Shown: positions 22,812 to 32,296, counted from the first letter of the stretch. The stretch: 64,000 nucleotides of DNA from Hydrogenothermus marinus (GCF_003688665.1 NZ_REFO01000013.1:62001-126000); one strand, 5' to 3'. Made by a program: numbers and translations. Notes: generated by a model not told the origin, from the letters alone.

Positions 22812-23711
22812 TTATCTAAGAAGTTGTAAAACCATTTGAGGAACTTGGTTTGATTGAGCAAGCATAGCAGTACCAGATTGCATAAGTATTTGATATTTAG
22901 TAAAGTTAGACATTTCTTCTGCCATATCAACATTTCTAATTCTTGATTCTGCTTCTTGAGTGTTAATTCTTTGTGTTTGATTATTTGATATTATCTTTTC
23001 AAGTTCTATTTGGTATGAACCTACTTGTGCATTTAAGTTGTCTAATGCTTTTATTAAATTATCAACTGTCTGAACAGAAGCATTTGCTTTTGATTGGGCA
23101 GTAACATCTATAACATAACCTGTACCTGTACCAATAGCAACAGCTGAAGCAGCTGTACCTGTTGAACCTGCAGCAGCACCTGCAAATCCTATAGCTAATG
23201 TTAATTCTTGATTTGTTCTTCCTCCATAATGTATTACAAAGGAAGCTTTTCCTACACCACTAACCGATCCATTAGCAGCATTAACTACACCACTTCCGAA
23301 AATTTTTAAACCATTAAATTCTGTATCTGAGAATATTTTGTCAATAGCATCTACTAAATGATTTATATCCTGTTGTAGTTGTGCTCTTGCATTTGAATCT
23401 AAAGTATTAGACGCTTGAATAGTTTTAGATTTAATATCATTTAAAATATTGTAAACTTCTGTTAATGAACCTTGAGCTATTTGGGCTATTGATACCCCAT
23501 CTTGTGCATTTCTTGTTCCTTGGTTTAAAGAAACTGCATAAGTTTTCAACTGATCTGCAATATAAAGTCCTGCAGCATCATCTGCTGCTCTGTTAATTCT
23601 GTAACCACTAGCAAGTCTTTCAAGTGACTTGTTTAAGTTGTATTCTGTTTTTCTTAAATTGTTTAGGGTGAAATCTGATTGGTAGTTGTAATTAATTCTT
23701 AAAGCACCCAT
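22812..23711 (-). CDS. fliC: Flagellin
   Basis: The 299-aa flagellin has conserved ends. The N-terminal D0/D1 region includes LNKSLERLASGYRINRAADDAAGL and the C-terminal region ends SGTAMLAQSNQVPQMVLQLLR. The middle (about 145-210) is short, Gly/Ala/Ser/Thr-rich (for example GAAAGSTGTAASAVAIGTGT) and replaces the large D2/D3 domains of enterobacterial flagellins. Ser/Thr there are candidate sites for pseudaminic acid. AGGAGG precedes ATG 23711, and a near-perfect sigma-28 promoter lies 35-61 bases upstream. The Maf-like gene immediately upstream and the pse genes at 38-43 kb suggest that it is O-glycosylated. Confidence 0.96.
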   Translation of the reverse strand: MGALRINYNYQSDFTLNNLRKTEYNLNKSLERLASGYRINRAADDAAGLYIADQLKTYAVSLNQGTRNAQDGVSIAQIAQGSLTEVYNILNDIKSKTIQASNTLDSNARAQLQQDINHLVDAIDKIFSDTEFNGLKIFGSGVVNAANGSVSGVGKASFVIHYGGRTNQELTLAIGFAGAAAGSTGTAASAVAIGTGTGYVIDVTAQSKANASVQTVDNLIKALDNLNAQVGSYQIELEKIISNNQTQRINTQEAESRIRNVDMAEEMSNFTKYQILMQSGTAMLAQSNQVPQMVLQLLR

Positions 23712-23745
23712 TTTTATTACCTCCTAAATTTAAATTTGAGGTTTA

Positions 23746-23772
23746 TTATCGGAGGTGATAAAAATTTTTTTA
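23746..23772 (-). promoter_or_regulatory. Sigma-28 (FliA) promoter of flagellin
   Basis: On the minus strand TAAA (23769-23772), a 15-base spacer and TCCGATAA (23746-23753) match the enterobacterial consensus TAAA-N15-GCCGATAA at all but one base. The -35 overlaps the stop codon of the Maf-like gene. Confidence 0.8.
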
Positions 23773-25665
23773 GGTTAAATTTTTATAAAATTCAAAATAA
23801 GGTTTTAATGAAGGAATATCTGTTTTAATTGTTTTTATAGAGTCAATAAGTAGTTTCTTATCTTGAGTCTTAATATTTTCTAAGAAATATAAAATATAAA
23901 TAAGTTTTACTAATAAATGTTTTATTGTACCTGATATTAAAGTATAAGTTACCATATCTTTTTCTTGTAATTTTTTTAAATTATTAAAAATTTCATAATA
24001 ATTTTCTAAAGCTATTTCTATGTTTTTTGAAAACAAGATGGCTTTTAGTTTTTCTTCAAAATCATTTATAAAGTTTTCTAAATTTTTTATAAAGTCTTCT
24101 TTTTTAATTTTAAAAAATTTATCATATTCATTTGATGTTGTATTTAAAATAGTTTTAATAACTTCATCTTTATTTATATTTTGAAGTTTTATATTTTTAA
24201 ATTCATAAATAAAATCAGTACCTTCTATTTTTGCTCCTCTTGATATATTAATAAATTTTCTTTCTTTATTAAAACTTTTTATTACAGTTTCTAAATTATT
24301 CTTTGCCCATATTAAAATGTCATCTATATAAACTTTGTCCTGAATGTTTCCTTCAACTTGTTTATAATGATCAAATTTCCTTTCTTCTATTTTTTTTCCA
24401 TATATTGTTCCTGTGGCATGTTTTTTTTCTAAAGATAAATATCCCATATCAACGCCTACAAAATAAAAATTCTCAAAACCTAAGAATAAACCAAGACTTA
24501 ATGCAGTATTAACAACTGTAGGAGAAATATTTATAGGATGACATAAAGGGTTTAATAAAAACTGAGTAATTGCATCTGTTCTTGGAAATAAGTAAGCATC
24601 TTTATATAATAATACTAATTCGTATGGTACAACATCAGCAGCAAGTAAAGTTATTTTTTTCCTATAATCTTCTGGCAAATCTGAAAATAATGAAACCCTA
24701 AATTTAGGTCTTTCAAGTTCTATTTGAAAATCAGGGACTATCCCTTCTTTATAAAGTTTATGAATAGCTGTTCCACATGAAAAAACAATAGCATTATCTT
24801 TATTTTCTTTTATAAAATCAATAGTTTCATCTAAGGAAGGTCCAGAACCTACTATTATTAAATTAGTTCCTTTTTGTAAAGGTAATGGTTTATATATATA
24901 TGGAATTTTATGCTTAAGATTTTCATATACATGAACTAAAGCTTCTTTTTCATCATCATAATAGCCCCATCCTTTTAAAGCAAGGGTTACTGATTCTTCT
25001 AAAAGTTTTTCAAATTCTTCTTTTTTTTCTTTATTCTCATTATTTATTGAAATTTTTAAAAAGGTTATTGCATTAACAGGACTAAACTCATTAAAAGAGG
25101 TAATTAATCCTTGTTTTATTTTATCTTTATTATCTCCTATTATTAAAAATATCTCTTTTTCTTGATATAGATTTTGCCAATCAACAAAATATAAGCTTAC
25201 AAAAAAGTTATAAATATTAGGTTCAAAAACTAAAAGATATTTAAAAGATATATCCTCTTTTAATATATTTATAACATTTCCAGTACCTAACCCATTTAAA
25301 AAAACTAAAGGTATTTTTTTATAATTTTTAATTTTTTCTATTAAATTTTCCCTTGAAAATATATTAGATAAAACTTTATCCCATGTTTCAATAATAGAAT
25401 CATGAATCCAATCTCTTTTTAAATCTTTAGCCTTTTCAGCAGCAAATGAAGGTATTGTTATTAGTTCTAAATTTTTTGCCAATTTATTTTTCAACTGACT
25501 AATACTTTCAGAATACTTATAGTTTTGTGATTCTATATTTACAATATTTTCTTTTGTTTTATTTATTTTTAAAAAAGATGGATTTATATCTTTAATTAGT
25601 TTATATATACTTGGTTTTTCTTTTTTGAAAAATTTTAAATTTTTTTTAAAAAGTTTAGTATCCAT
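23770..25665 (-). CDS. DUF115/Maf-like flagellin glycosylation factor
   Basis: The 631-aa cytosolic protein has a central DUF115 domain, with NLIIVGSGPSLDETIDFIKE, IVFSCGTAIHKLY and a later NFYFVGVDMGYLSLEKK. This is the fold of motility accessory factors (Maf) that glycosylate flagellin with nonulosonic acids in Campylobacter, Aeromonas and Geobacillus-type systems. The N-terminal third (about 1-230) and the helical C-terminus (about 500-631) are Lys/Asn-rich and less conserved. It is immediately upstream of flagellin and has a sigma-28-like -10. With the Pse pathway present, the likely role is transfer of pseudaminic acid to flagellin; this is inferred, not shown. Confidence 0.82.
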   Translation of the reverse strand: MDTKLFKKNLKFFKKEKPSIYKLIKDINPSFLKINKTKENIVNIESQNYKYSESISQLKNKLAKNLELITIPSFAAEKAKDLKRDWIHDSIIETWDKVLSNIFSRENLIEKIKNYKKIPLVFLNGLGTGNVINILKEDISFKYLLVFEPNIYNFFVSLYFVDWQNLYQEKEIFLIIGDNKDKIKQGLITSFNEFSPVNAITFLKISINNENKEKKEEFEKLLEESVTLALKGWGYYDDEKEALVHVYENLKHKIPYIYKPLPLQKGTNLIIVGSGPSLDETIDFIKENKDNAIVFSCGTAIHKLYKEGIVPDFQIELERPKFRVSLFSDLPEDYRKKITLLAADVVPYELVLLYKDAYLFPRTDAITQFLLNPLCHPINISPTVVNTALSLGLFLGFENFYFVGVDMGYLSLEKKHATGTIYGKKIEERKFDHYKQVEGNIQDKVYIDDILIWAKNNLETVIKSFNKERKFINISRGAKIEGTDFIYEFKNIKLQNINKDEVIKTILNTTSNEYDKFFKIKKEDFIKNLENFINDFEEKLKAILFSKNIEIALENYYEIFNNLKKLQEKDMVTYTLISGTIKHLLVKLIYILYFLENIKTQDKKLLIDSIKTIKTDIPSLKPYFEFYKNLT

Positions 25666-25698
25666 ATTTACCTTCTTTGAGAGATAAAGATATTTTCA

Positions 25699-25706
25699 TT
25701 ATCGGA
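25699..25706 (-). promoter_or_regulatory. Sigma-28-like -10 element upstream of the Maf-like gene
   Basis: TCCGATAA (minus strand) is identical to the flagellin -10 element and lies 34 bases before the start codon. The -35 at the proper spacing is only TTTA, so the promoter is weaker or partly sigma-28 dependent. Confidence 0.5.
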
Positions 25707-25737
25707 AGAAATAATATTTTATAAAGAGGGAGGGAAA

Positions 25738-25765
25738 CCTCAATAGCTATCTCAAACTATTGAGG
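25738..25765 (-). terminator. Terminator hairpin of the carboxylase gene
   Basis: CCTCAATAG (25738-25746) and CTATTGAGG (25757-25765) form a perfect 9-bp stem with a ten-base loop. The stop codon of the carboxylase lies inside it. On the minus strand it is followed by TTTCCCTCCC, a short U run. Confidence 0.6.
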
Positions 25766-27595
25766 CATTATTTTTATTAAACATTCATCAGGATTTACTT
25801 TATCTCCTTCTTTTACATAAACTTCAACAACTTCACCATCTATAGGAGCATGTATTTCATTTTCCATTTTCATAGCTTCTACTACCAATAAGACATCTCC
25901 TTTTTTAACCATATCTCCAATTCCTACTTTAAGGGAAACTACTGTTCCTGGCATTGGAGAAGATACATCTCCAACATCAACTGCTTTTGGTCTTCCTGTT
26001 ATAGTTGATGTTTCAGGCAACCCTTCAAATGTTTCTCCTACTTTTATTTCTCTGATAGGTTTAACAAGTACTTCTTCTAATCTTCCATCTATTCTAATAA
26101 AGTAAGGTTTACCTTCTTCTATAGGATTACCTACACCTGCTATCTGAATATGATATTGCTCTCCATGGAGAGTAACATTAAACTCTATTGGAGCTGTATC
26201 ACATTCTTGTTTTTCTGAAAGTTCCTCAATTTGAGGAGGTAATGCTTCTCCTCTTTCATAAGCTTCTCTCCATTCAAAAAACTCTTTTGCAACTGATGGG
26301 AATAAGCAATAAGATAATACATCTTCAGGAGATTTAGCTCCTGCTTCGTAAGCTTCTTTTGTACATTTATCTAATTCTGGTTCTAATAAATCTGCAGGTC
26401 TTACCTGTATAATTTCTTCATCACCTATTATTTTTCCAATTATCTCTGGTTTAATTGGAGCTGGTGGTCTACCATATAAACCTTTTACATAGTCTTTTAC
26501 TTCTTTTGTTACTACTTTATATCTTCCTCCTTGTAATACATTTAAAAGTGCCTGAGTTCCTACTATTTGTGAAGTTGGAGTAACAAGTGGAGGATATCCT
26601 AAGTCTTCTCTAACTCTTGCAACTTCTTTTTTAACTTCATCTAATTTATCAAGGGCATCATTTTCTTTAAGTTGAGCAATAAAGTTTGACATCATTCCAC
26701 CAGGAATTTGATGTATAAGAACTTCTGAATCTGGCCATTTTTCAGCTGTATCATATTTTTTATATTTTTTTCTAACTTCTTTTAGATATTCTGCAACTTC
26801 TTCAATTATATTTAAATCTATATCAACTTGATATCCAAACTCTTTTAAAACATATGCCATTGTTTCTGCAGCTGGATGAGCAGTTAGCCAAGACCAAGTA
26901 GAAACATCTGTATCTATAATATCTACCCCTGCTTCAACAGCTTTCAAACAAGACATTTCTGCCATTGCTGCAGTTGTTTGTGCATGTAAATGTACTGGTA
27001 GTTTAATCTCATCTTTTAAAGTCTTAACAAGCTCATAAGCAACTTTTGGAGAAAGTATTCCTGCCTGATCTTTTATAGATATTATATCTACACCTAAATC
27101 TTTAAGCTGTTTTGCAACATTTACATAATATTCAATAGTATGAACAGGACTAATTGTATAAGATAGTACTCCTTTTACTGTTTTCCCTTTTTCTTTTGCA
27201 ACAGATATGGCAACTTCCATATTCCTAACATCATTTAATGCATCAAATATTCTAAAAACATCAATTCCATTATCTGCTGCTTTTTTTACAAATTCTTCAA
27301 CAACATCGTCTGGATAATGTCTATAACCTACAAGATTTTGGCCTCTAAGAAGCATTTCTAAAGGTGTATTAGGAGCTACTTCTTTTATTTTTCTTAATCT
27401 TTCCCATGGATCTTCTTTTAAATATCTAAGACATACATCAAAAGTAGCACCACCCCATACTTCAAGAGACCAAAATCCTGCTTTATCTAATTTTTCTGCT
27501 GCTGGAAGTAAATCCTCTGTCCTAACTCTTGTAGCAAGTAAACTTTGTTGTCCATCTCTTAATGTAACATCTGTAAAATTAATTTTTTTTGTCAT
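25757..27595 (-). CDS. pycB: Biotin-dependent 2-oxoacid carboxylase large subunit (PycB/OadA/CfiA type)
   Basis: The 612-aa protein has an N-terminal carboxyltransferase TIM barrel (about 1-275): FTDVTLRDGQQSLLATRVRT, then VFRIFDALNDVRNM, and LPVHLHAQTTAAMAEMSCLKA with the HxH metal ligands. The PYC_OADA domain follows (about 300-490). A biotinyl domain at the C-terminus has the target EAMKMENEI (about residues 573-581). It carboxylates pyruvate, or 2-oxoglutarate as in the CfiA enzyme of Hydrogenobacter, or decarboxylates oxaloacetate. A stand-alone biotin carboxylase subunit is needed and is not in the window. The autotrophic setting favours pyruvate or 2-oxoglutarate carboxylation. GGGAG lies upstream of ATG 27595, and TATAAT at 27641-27646 is the likely -10. 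Confidence 0.85.
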   Translation of the reverse strand: MTKKINFTDVTLRDGQQSLLATRVRTEDLLPAAEKLDKAGFWSLEVWGGATFDVCLRYLKEDPWERLRKIKEVAPNTPLEMLLRGQNLVGYRHYPDDVVEEFVKKAADNGIDVFRIFDALNDVRNMEVAISVAKEKGKTVKGVLSYTISPVHTIEYYVNVAKQLKDLGVDIISIKDQAGILSPKVAYELVKTLKDEIKLPVHLHAQTTAAMAEMSCLKAVEAGVDIIDTDVSTWSWLTAHPAAETMAYVLKEFGYQVDIDLNIIEEVAEYLKEVRKKYKKYDTAEKWPDSEVLIHQIPGGMMSNFIAQLKENDALDKLDEVKKEVARVREDLGYPPLVTPTSQIVGTQALLNVLQGGRYKVVTKEVKDYVKGLYGRPPAPIKPEIIGKIIGDEEIIQVRPADLLEPELDKCTKEAYEAGAKSPEDVLSYCLFPSVAKEFFEWREAYERGEALPPQIEELSEKQECDTAPIEFNVTLHGEQYHIQIAGVGNPIEEGKPYFIRIDGRLEEVLVKPIREIKVGETFEGLPETSTITGRPKAVDVGDVSSPMPGTVVSLKVGIGDMVKKGDVLLVVEAMKMENEIHAPIDGEVVEVYVKEGDKVNPDECLIKIMPQ

Positions 27596-27640
27596 AATTT
27601 AACTCCCTTTGTAAATAATACTTTCAGGAAAACTTCTTAT

Positions 27641-27646
27641 ATTATA
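27641..27646 (-). promoter_or_regulatory. -10 box of the carboxylase gene
   Basis: A perfect TATAAT on the minus strand, giving a leader of about 40 bases. I see no good -35 at 16-18 bases. Confidence 0.4.
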
Positions 27647-27748
27647 CAATATTTCCTTTAAATTAATTTTATGCCAAAAAATGAATTTTGTTTTTTAGAA
27701 AAACTGCCGAAATAAAAGAAATGATTAACATTTTAGAATTTATAAAAT

Positions 27749-28846
27749 ATGATAAGAAATATTTATTTTGACAAGCTTTTATTTATTATCTTCCTTATTT
27801 TAATAATAATAGGTATTGTTTTTGTTTATAGTGCTTTATCTACATACCAACTTTATTCTTCGAACTCTTCAATTATTATAAAAAAAGAAATATTAATAAC
27901 TTCTCTTGGATTTTTAATTATCATTCTTACTTATTTACTGCCTATATCATTTTGGAAAAAAATAGCATACCCTTTAACAGTTTTGACAATTTTGCTACTA
28001 ATACTTGTTTTATTAATTCCAACATCAGGAGTTAAAAGGTGGATAAACTTAGGATTTATGAATTTTCAACCTTCTGAACTTGCTAAACTAACTACTATTT
28101 TATTTTTAGCTACATTTATAGATAGAAAAAAAAATGAAGGTTTAAATAATTGGTCTAAGTTATTAACTGCTTTCTTGGTTCCTTTTTTAATATCCTTTTT
28201 GATTTTAATAGAACCTCATAAGGGTGCTGCAGGTTTTATCATATTAATAGCTTTGCTAATAATAGGTAGCTCTTATTTTTCTTTAAAAAAGATACTAGCT
28301 ATATCTTCTATACCTATAATTATTCTTGTTTTTTATATAAAAAATTCCGAATATGCAATGAAAAGAATTAATGCTTTTTTAAATCCTATGGGAGGCAGTG
28401 AAAACTCTCATCAAGTTTTCCAGTCTCTTCTTGCTTTTGCTAAAGGTGGTATTATAGGAGATGGAATAGGAGCAGGAACTCAAAAACTTTTATATTTACC
28501 AGAAATACATACAGATTTTATTTTTGCATTAATAGGAGAAGAAACAGGATTTATAGGATGTTTATTTGTTATATCTTTATTTATACTTCTGCTTTTTAGA
28601 GGAATCTATATATCCTTAAATAGAAGAGATACTTTTACACAGGTTTTAGGAGTTGGAATTACATATATGATAGTTGTACAAGCAGCAATTCATATTCTTG
28701 TTAATGTTGGCTTATTTCCACCAACTGGTTTTACACTTCCTTTTGTAAGTTATGGAGGTTCTTCATTTTTAATAGAATGTATATCAGCAGGAATATTACT
28801 TAAAATCTCTAAAGAACCTATAAAATCCATATTTTATGGTGAATAA
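27749..28846 (+). CDS. ftsW: Septal/elongation peptidoglycan polymerase FtsW
   Basis: The 365-aa SEDS-family membrane protein has about ten hydrophobic segments. It carries GVKRWINLGFMNFQPSELAKL (the SEDS signature with the conserved PSE), LIEPHKGAAGFIILIA (here a Lys where many have D), and the C-terminal LFPPTGFTLPFVSYGGSS. Together with a class B PBP it polymerises peptidoglycan at the division site. RodA is an alternative on sequence alone, but its place at the head of murG-murB-ddl-ftsQAZ favours FtsW. No ribosome site is seen before ATG 27749. A TAGAAT at 27734-27739 would give an almost leaderless mRNA. Confidence 0.9.
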   Translation: MIRNIYFDKLLFIIFLILIIIGIVFVYSALSTYQLYSSNSSIIIKKEILITSLGFLIIILTYLLPISFWKKIAYPLTVLTILLLILVLLIPTSGVKRWINLGFMNFQPSELAKLTTILFLATFIDRKKNEGLNNWSKLLTAFLVPFLISFLILIEPHKGAAGFIILIALLIIGSSYFSLKKILAISSIPIIILVFYIKNSEYAMKRINAFLNPMGGSENSHQVFQSLLAFAKGGIIGDGIGAGTQKLLYLPEIHTDFIFALIGEETGFIGCLFVISLFILLLFRGIYISLNRRDTFTQVLGVGITYMIVVQAAIHILVNVGLFPPTGFTLPFVSYGGSSFLIECISAGILLKISKEPIKSIFYGE

Positions 28847-29883
28847 TGAGTAAAAAAGTTTTTATAGCTGGTGGTGGTACTGGAGGTCATTTTTATCCTG
28901 CTTTGGCAACTTCAAAATATTTAGCAGAAAAAGGATATGAGATTTTTTATTTTGGTACCAAATATGGGATAGAAAAAGATAAAGATTTTGTAGGTAAAAA
29001 ATTTTTATATGATATAAAAGGAATTAGAGGGAAAACTGGCAAAATAAAATCATCTTTTAAGCTTTTAAAAACTGCTTTTGAGATTAAAAAAATAATAAAA
29101 AAAGAAAAACCTGATTTTGCAATATGTTTTGGTGGATATACTTCAGTTCCTCTTGGAATTGCTTCAAAATTAACAAATACACCTTTATTTATACATGAAC
29201 AAAACTCTATTCCTTCTTATACAAATTTATTACTTTCAAAAATAGCAAAAAAAATTTTTATAACATTTGATTACTCTTTTAAATATTTTCCTAAAAATAA
29301 GACAGTGAAAACTGGCTTACCGATAAGAAAGTCTGTAAAAGATAGATTAAATCTTAAAAAAGAAGAGGCAAGAAAGATTTTAAGTTTAGATAATAGAAAA
29401 ATTGTTCTTATTTTTGGTGGAAGTCAAGGAGCAAAGAGATTAAATGAGCTTGCTGTAAATATTGCTAAAAATTATTCAAATTTATTAGTAATAAATATAT
29501 TTGGAAAATCAGATTATAATGAAGAATTACCAAATTTAATAAAATTTCCATATTATGAAGATATGGGGCTTTTATACAAAGTATCAGATATTGTAATAAG
29601 TAGATCAGGCTCTGGTACTGTAAATGAGTTAATAGCTTTTGGAAAATATTCTATTTATATTCCTTATCCTTATGCTGCATCAGATCATCAGTTTTATAAT
29701 GTAAAATGGCTTGAGGAGAAAGGATTATCAAAGGTTTTAAGAGAAAACCAGCTAAATAAATTTTTTGAAATTTTTGATAATATTTTAAAGCTTGATATAA
29801 CAAATTTTGAGGATAAAATAAAACAGTTTTCTATACTAAATGCAGAAGAAAGAATTTACAAAGAGATAGAAAAAGTATTATGA
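28846..29883 (+). CDS. murG: UDP-GlcNAc:lipid I N-acetylglucosaminyltransferase
   Basis: The 345-aa GT28 enzyme makes lipid II at the inner face of the membrane. The N-terminal glycine motif FIAGGGTGGHFYPALA binds the phosphate. CFGGYTSVPLGIASKL, LFIHEQNSIPSYTN and LIFGGSQGAKRLNELA are the family motifs, and ISRSGSGTVNELIAFGK is the UDP-GlcNAc site. Its start overlaps the ftsW stop by one base (TAATG). Length is normal. Confidence 0.96.
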   Translation: MSKKVFIAGGGTGGHFYPALATSKYLAEKGYEIFYFGTKYGIEKDKDFVGKKFLYDIKGIRGKTGKIKSSFKLLKTAFEIKKIIKKEKPDFAICFGGYTSVPLGIASKLTNTPLFIHEQNSIPSYTNLLLSKIAKKIFITFDYSFKYFPKNKTVKTGLPIRKSVKDRLNLKKEEARKILSLDNRKIVLIFGGSQGAKRLNELAVNIAKNYSNLLVINIFGKSDYNEELPNLIKFPYYEDMGLLYKVSDIVISRSGSGTVNELIAFGKYSIYIPYPYAASDHQFYNVKWLEEKGLSKVLRENQLNKFFEIFDNILKLDITNFEDKIKQFSILNAEERIYKEIEKVL

Positions 29884-30743
29884 AAATATTAGAAGATATA
29901 AATCTTTCAAACTTTTCAACAATAAAAATAGGTGGTAAAGCAAAGATTATTTATTTTCCTGAAAATATTGAAGATATTCAGTTTTTAATAAAAAAATCCC
30001 AAGATGAAAATAAAAGATTAATACCCGTAGGTATTGGTAGTAATATAGTTTTTAAAGATGGAATTTTAGATTATATTTTTGTTTCTACAAAAAGGTTAAA
30101 AAAGTTAGAAATAAAACAAAGAAAAGATACTTTTTTCATAAAAGCACAAGCAGGAGTAAGTTTTAAAGAAATAGTATCTATTGTGAAAAAATTTAATCTT
30201 GAAGGATTTGAAAATTTATCAGGAATACCTGCATCAATTGGTGGTGCTACTGCTATGAATGCAGGAGCTTTTGGAAGTGAGATTTTTGATATTTTACAAG
30301 AAATAAAATGGATTGATAATAATGGAAATTTACATATATCTAAAAAAGAGGAAATAGATTATAGCTATAGAAAAACCCAGTTTCAAAAAGAAGGTTTTGT
30401 TTATGAGGTAATTATCGTTTTAAAAAAAAGTAATAAAAATATTTCTGAAATTATAAAAAAACATCTTTTAGAAAGAAATAAAAAACAACCTTTAAATCTT
30501 CCAACTATTGGTTCAACTTATAAAAATCCAGAAGGTAGTTTTGCAGGACTACTACTTGAAAAAGCAGGATTTAGAGGAAAAAGAATAAATGATATAGCTT
30601 TCTCAGAAAAACATGCAAATTTTTTGGTTAATTATGGTAATGCAAACTTTAAAGATTTAATGAATTTACTTGAATTAGCCGAAAAAAAGGTTGAAAGTCA
30701 ATTTAATATCAAATTAGAAAGGGAAATAAGAATAATTGAGTAA
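29880..30743 (+). CDS. murB: UDP-N-acetylenolpyruvoylglucosamine reductase
   Basis: The 287-aa flavoenzyme forms UDP-MurNAc. The FAD-binding part has LSNFSTIKIGGKAKII and LIPVGIGSNIVFKDG. The middle contains LSGIPASIGGATAMNAGAFG, and the substrate-binding part has YSYRKTQF and PTIGSTYKNPEG with the catalytic Ser. The ending GFRGKRINDIAFSEKHANFLVN is typical of the shorter type II/III enzymes. It overlaps murG by four bases (ATGA) and ddl by eight. Confidence 0.95.
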   Translation: MKILEDINLSNFSTIKIGGKAKIIYFPENIEDIQFLIKKSQDENKRLIPVGIGSNIVFKDGILDYIFVSTKRLKKLEIKQRKDTFFIKAQAGVSFKEIVSIVKKFNLEGFENLSGIPASIGGATAMNAGAFGSEIFDILQEIKWIDNNGNLHISKKEEIDYSYRKTQFQKEGFVYEVIIVLKKSNKNISEIIKKHLLERNKKQPLNLPTIGSTYKNPEGSFAGLLLEKAGFRGKRINDIAFSEKHANFLVNYGNANFKDLMNLLELAEKKVESQFNIKLEREIRIIE

Positions 30744-31632
30744 AAAAAATATAAAAATAGCTTTATTATATGGAGGATTTTCAAAAGAAAGAGAAATATC
30801 TATAAAAACTGGAAAAGCAGTTGAGAATGCATTAAAAAGGCTAGATTATATCTTTAAAGTTTTTGATCCTATAAATAGAGAAAATTTCATAAAAGAAATA
30901 GTTTCATACAAACCAGATTTAGCATTTATAGCTTTACATGGAAAAGGTGGAGAAGATGGTCAAATTCAAGCATTACTTGAGTTTTTAAACATAAAATATA
31001 CTGGTTGTGATTTTAAAACAAGTGCTATATGTATGGATAAAAAATTAACAAAGAAAATATTATCAACCTATAATATTCCTGTTCCAAAAGATTATAACTT
31101 AGAAAACTTAAAACTTCCTGCAGTTTTTAAACCAAAAGAAGAAGGTTCATCTATTGGTGTTTATATAGTAAAAGATAAAAATCAGTTAAAAGAAGTTTTA
31201 AACAAAATAGAAAATTTAGATGATTATCTAATTGAAGAATACATAGAAGGTAGAGAATTAACAGTTAGTATATTAAATGGAAAGGTTTTACCTATTATTG
31301 AAATAAAAACCCAGTCAGGATTTTATGATTTTGAAAATAAATATATCTCAAATGAGACTCAATATTTATGTCCTGCTCCTTTAACTAAGAATTTAGAAGA
31401 AAAAATAAATGATATATCTTTAAAATGTTATAACTATCTAAATTGTAAAGGTGCAATTAGAGTAGATATAATTCTATCAAAAGATAATAATCCTTTCGTA
31501 CTTGAAATAAATACTATTCCGGGAATGACAGATCATAGTCTATTACCAAAAGCAGCAGCTTATGTAGGTATTTCATTTGATAATCTTGTAGAAAAGATTA
31601 TAGAGGGGGCTTTAAATGAAAAAAAAGACTAA
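30736..31632 (+). CDS. ddl: D-alanine--D-alanine ligase
   Basis: The 298-aa ATP-grasp ligase makes the D-Ala-D-Ala dipeptide for peptidoglycan. It opens IALLYGGFSKEREISIKTG, and has FIALHGKGGEDGQIQALLE, FKPKEEGSSIGVYIVKD, and the metal-binding end VLEINTIPGMTDHSLLPKAA. The start is TTG 30736 inside the end of murB, giving MSKKNIKIALLYGG; no ATG is available before the conserved core. It overlaps ftsQ by 17 bases. Confidence 0.95.
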   Translation: MSKKNIKIALLYGGFSKEREISIKTGKAVENALKRLDYIFKVFDPINRENFIKEIVSYKPDLAFIALHGKGGEDGQIQALLEFLNIKYTGCDFKTSAICMDKKLTKKILSTYNIPVPKDYNLENLKLPAVFKPKEEGSSIGVYIVKDKNQLKEVLNKIENLDDYLIEEYIEGRELTVSILNGKVLPIIEIKTQSGFYDFENKYISNETQYLCPAPLTKNLEEKINDISLKCYNYLNCKGAIRVDIILSKDNNPFVLEINTIPGMTDHSLLPKAAAYVGISFDNLVEKIIEGALNEKKD

Positions 31633-32293
31633 ACTTTTAATTCTTATCTCTTGGATTATTACAAGTTCCGCATTTGGATATTTTTTACCGACAATACCAA
31701 TATTTAAAGATTTAGTAGGAATTAAAGTTGTTAAAGTTAAAGGTTATAAAAATTTAAAAAAGGAAGATATAAAAGAGTTTTTTTCAAATCAAAACTGGTT
31801 TTTCTTAAATTCTGAAGAAGTAAAAAATAAGATTTTAAAAAAATATCCAGATATAAAAAAAATAGATATAAAGAGATATTTTTTTGGCGAAGTTTATCTT
31901 TATATATGGGAGAGAGAACCTTTTGCAGTAGTTTATCATAATAAACAAAAATATATAATTGATAAAGATGGAGTAAAACTACACAATAAATATAATACAA
32001 AGAATTTACCACTTATATATATCTATGATAAAGATATACTCTTAAATAAAGATAAAGTTCAAGCAATTTTAGACTTAAATAATAAATTAAAAGATTATTT
32101 AAAATTAAAAAAGATTATTTATAAAGGTAAAATTATAACTTTTAAAACAATAGATGATAAAATAATTATATTTAATATGAATAATATTGATTCTCAGATG
32201 GAAAAATTTAAAAAATTTATAAAAAATGTAAATTTAGCTGAATTTAAATATTTAGATTTCAGTTTTGACTCTATGGTTATAGCAAGGAGATAA
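31616..32293 (+). CDS. ftsQ: Cell division protein FtsQ/DivIB
   Basis: The 225-aa protein has a short cytoplasmic N-terminus, one membrane segment (about 7-26) and a POTRA domain (about 36-105) with VVKVKGYKNLKKEDIKEFF and the SEEVKNKILKKYPDIKKIDI motif. The segment VYLYIWEREPFAVVYHNKQ is the usual FtsQ beta domain entry. It bridges the divisome in the periplasm. GAGGGGG precedes ATG 31616. Similarity is mostly in layout, and the position between ddl and ftsA confirms it. Confidence 0.88.
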   Translation: MKKKTKLLILISWIITSSAFGYFLPTIPIFKDLVGIKVVKVKGYKNLKKEDIKEFFSNQNWFFLNSEEVKNKILKKYPDIKKIDIKRYFFGEVYLYIWEREPFAVVYHNKQKYIIDKDGVKLHNKYNTKNLPLIYIYDKDILLNKDKVQAILDLNNKLKDYLKLKKIIYKGKIITFKTIDDKIIIFNMNNIDSQMEKFKKFIKNVNLAEFKYLDFSFDSMVIARR

Positions 32294-32296
32294 GCC

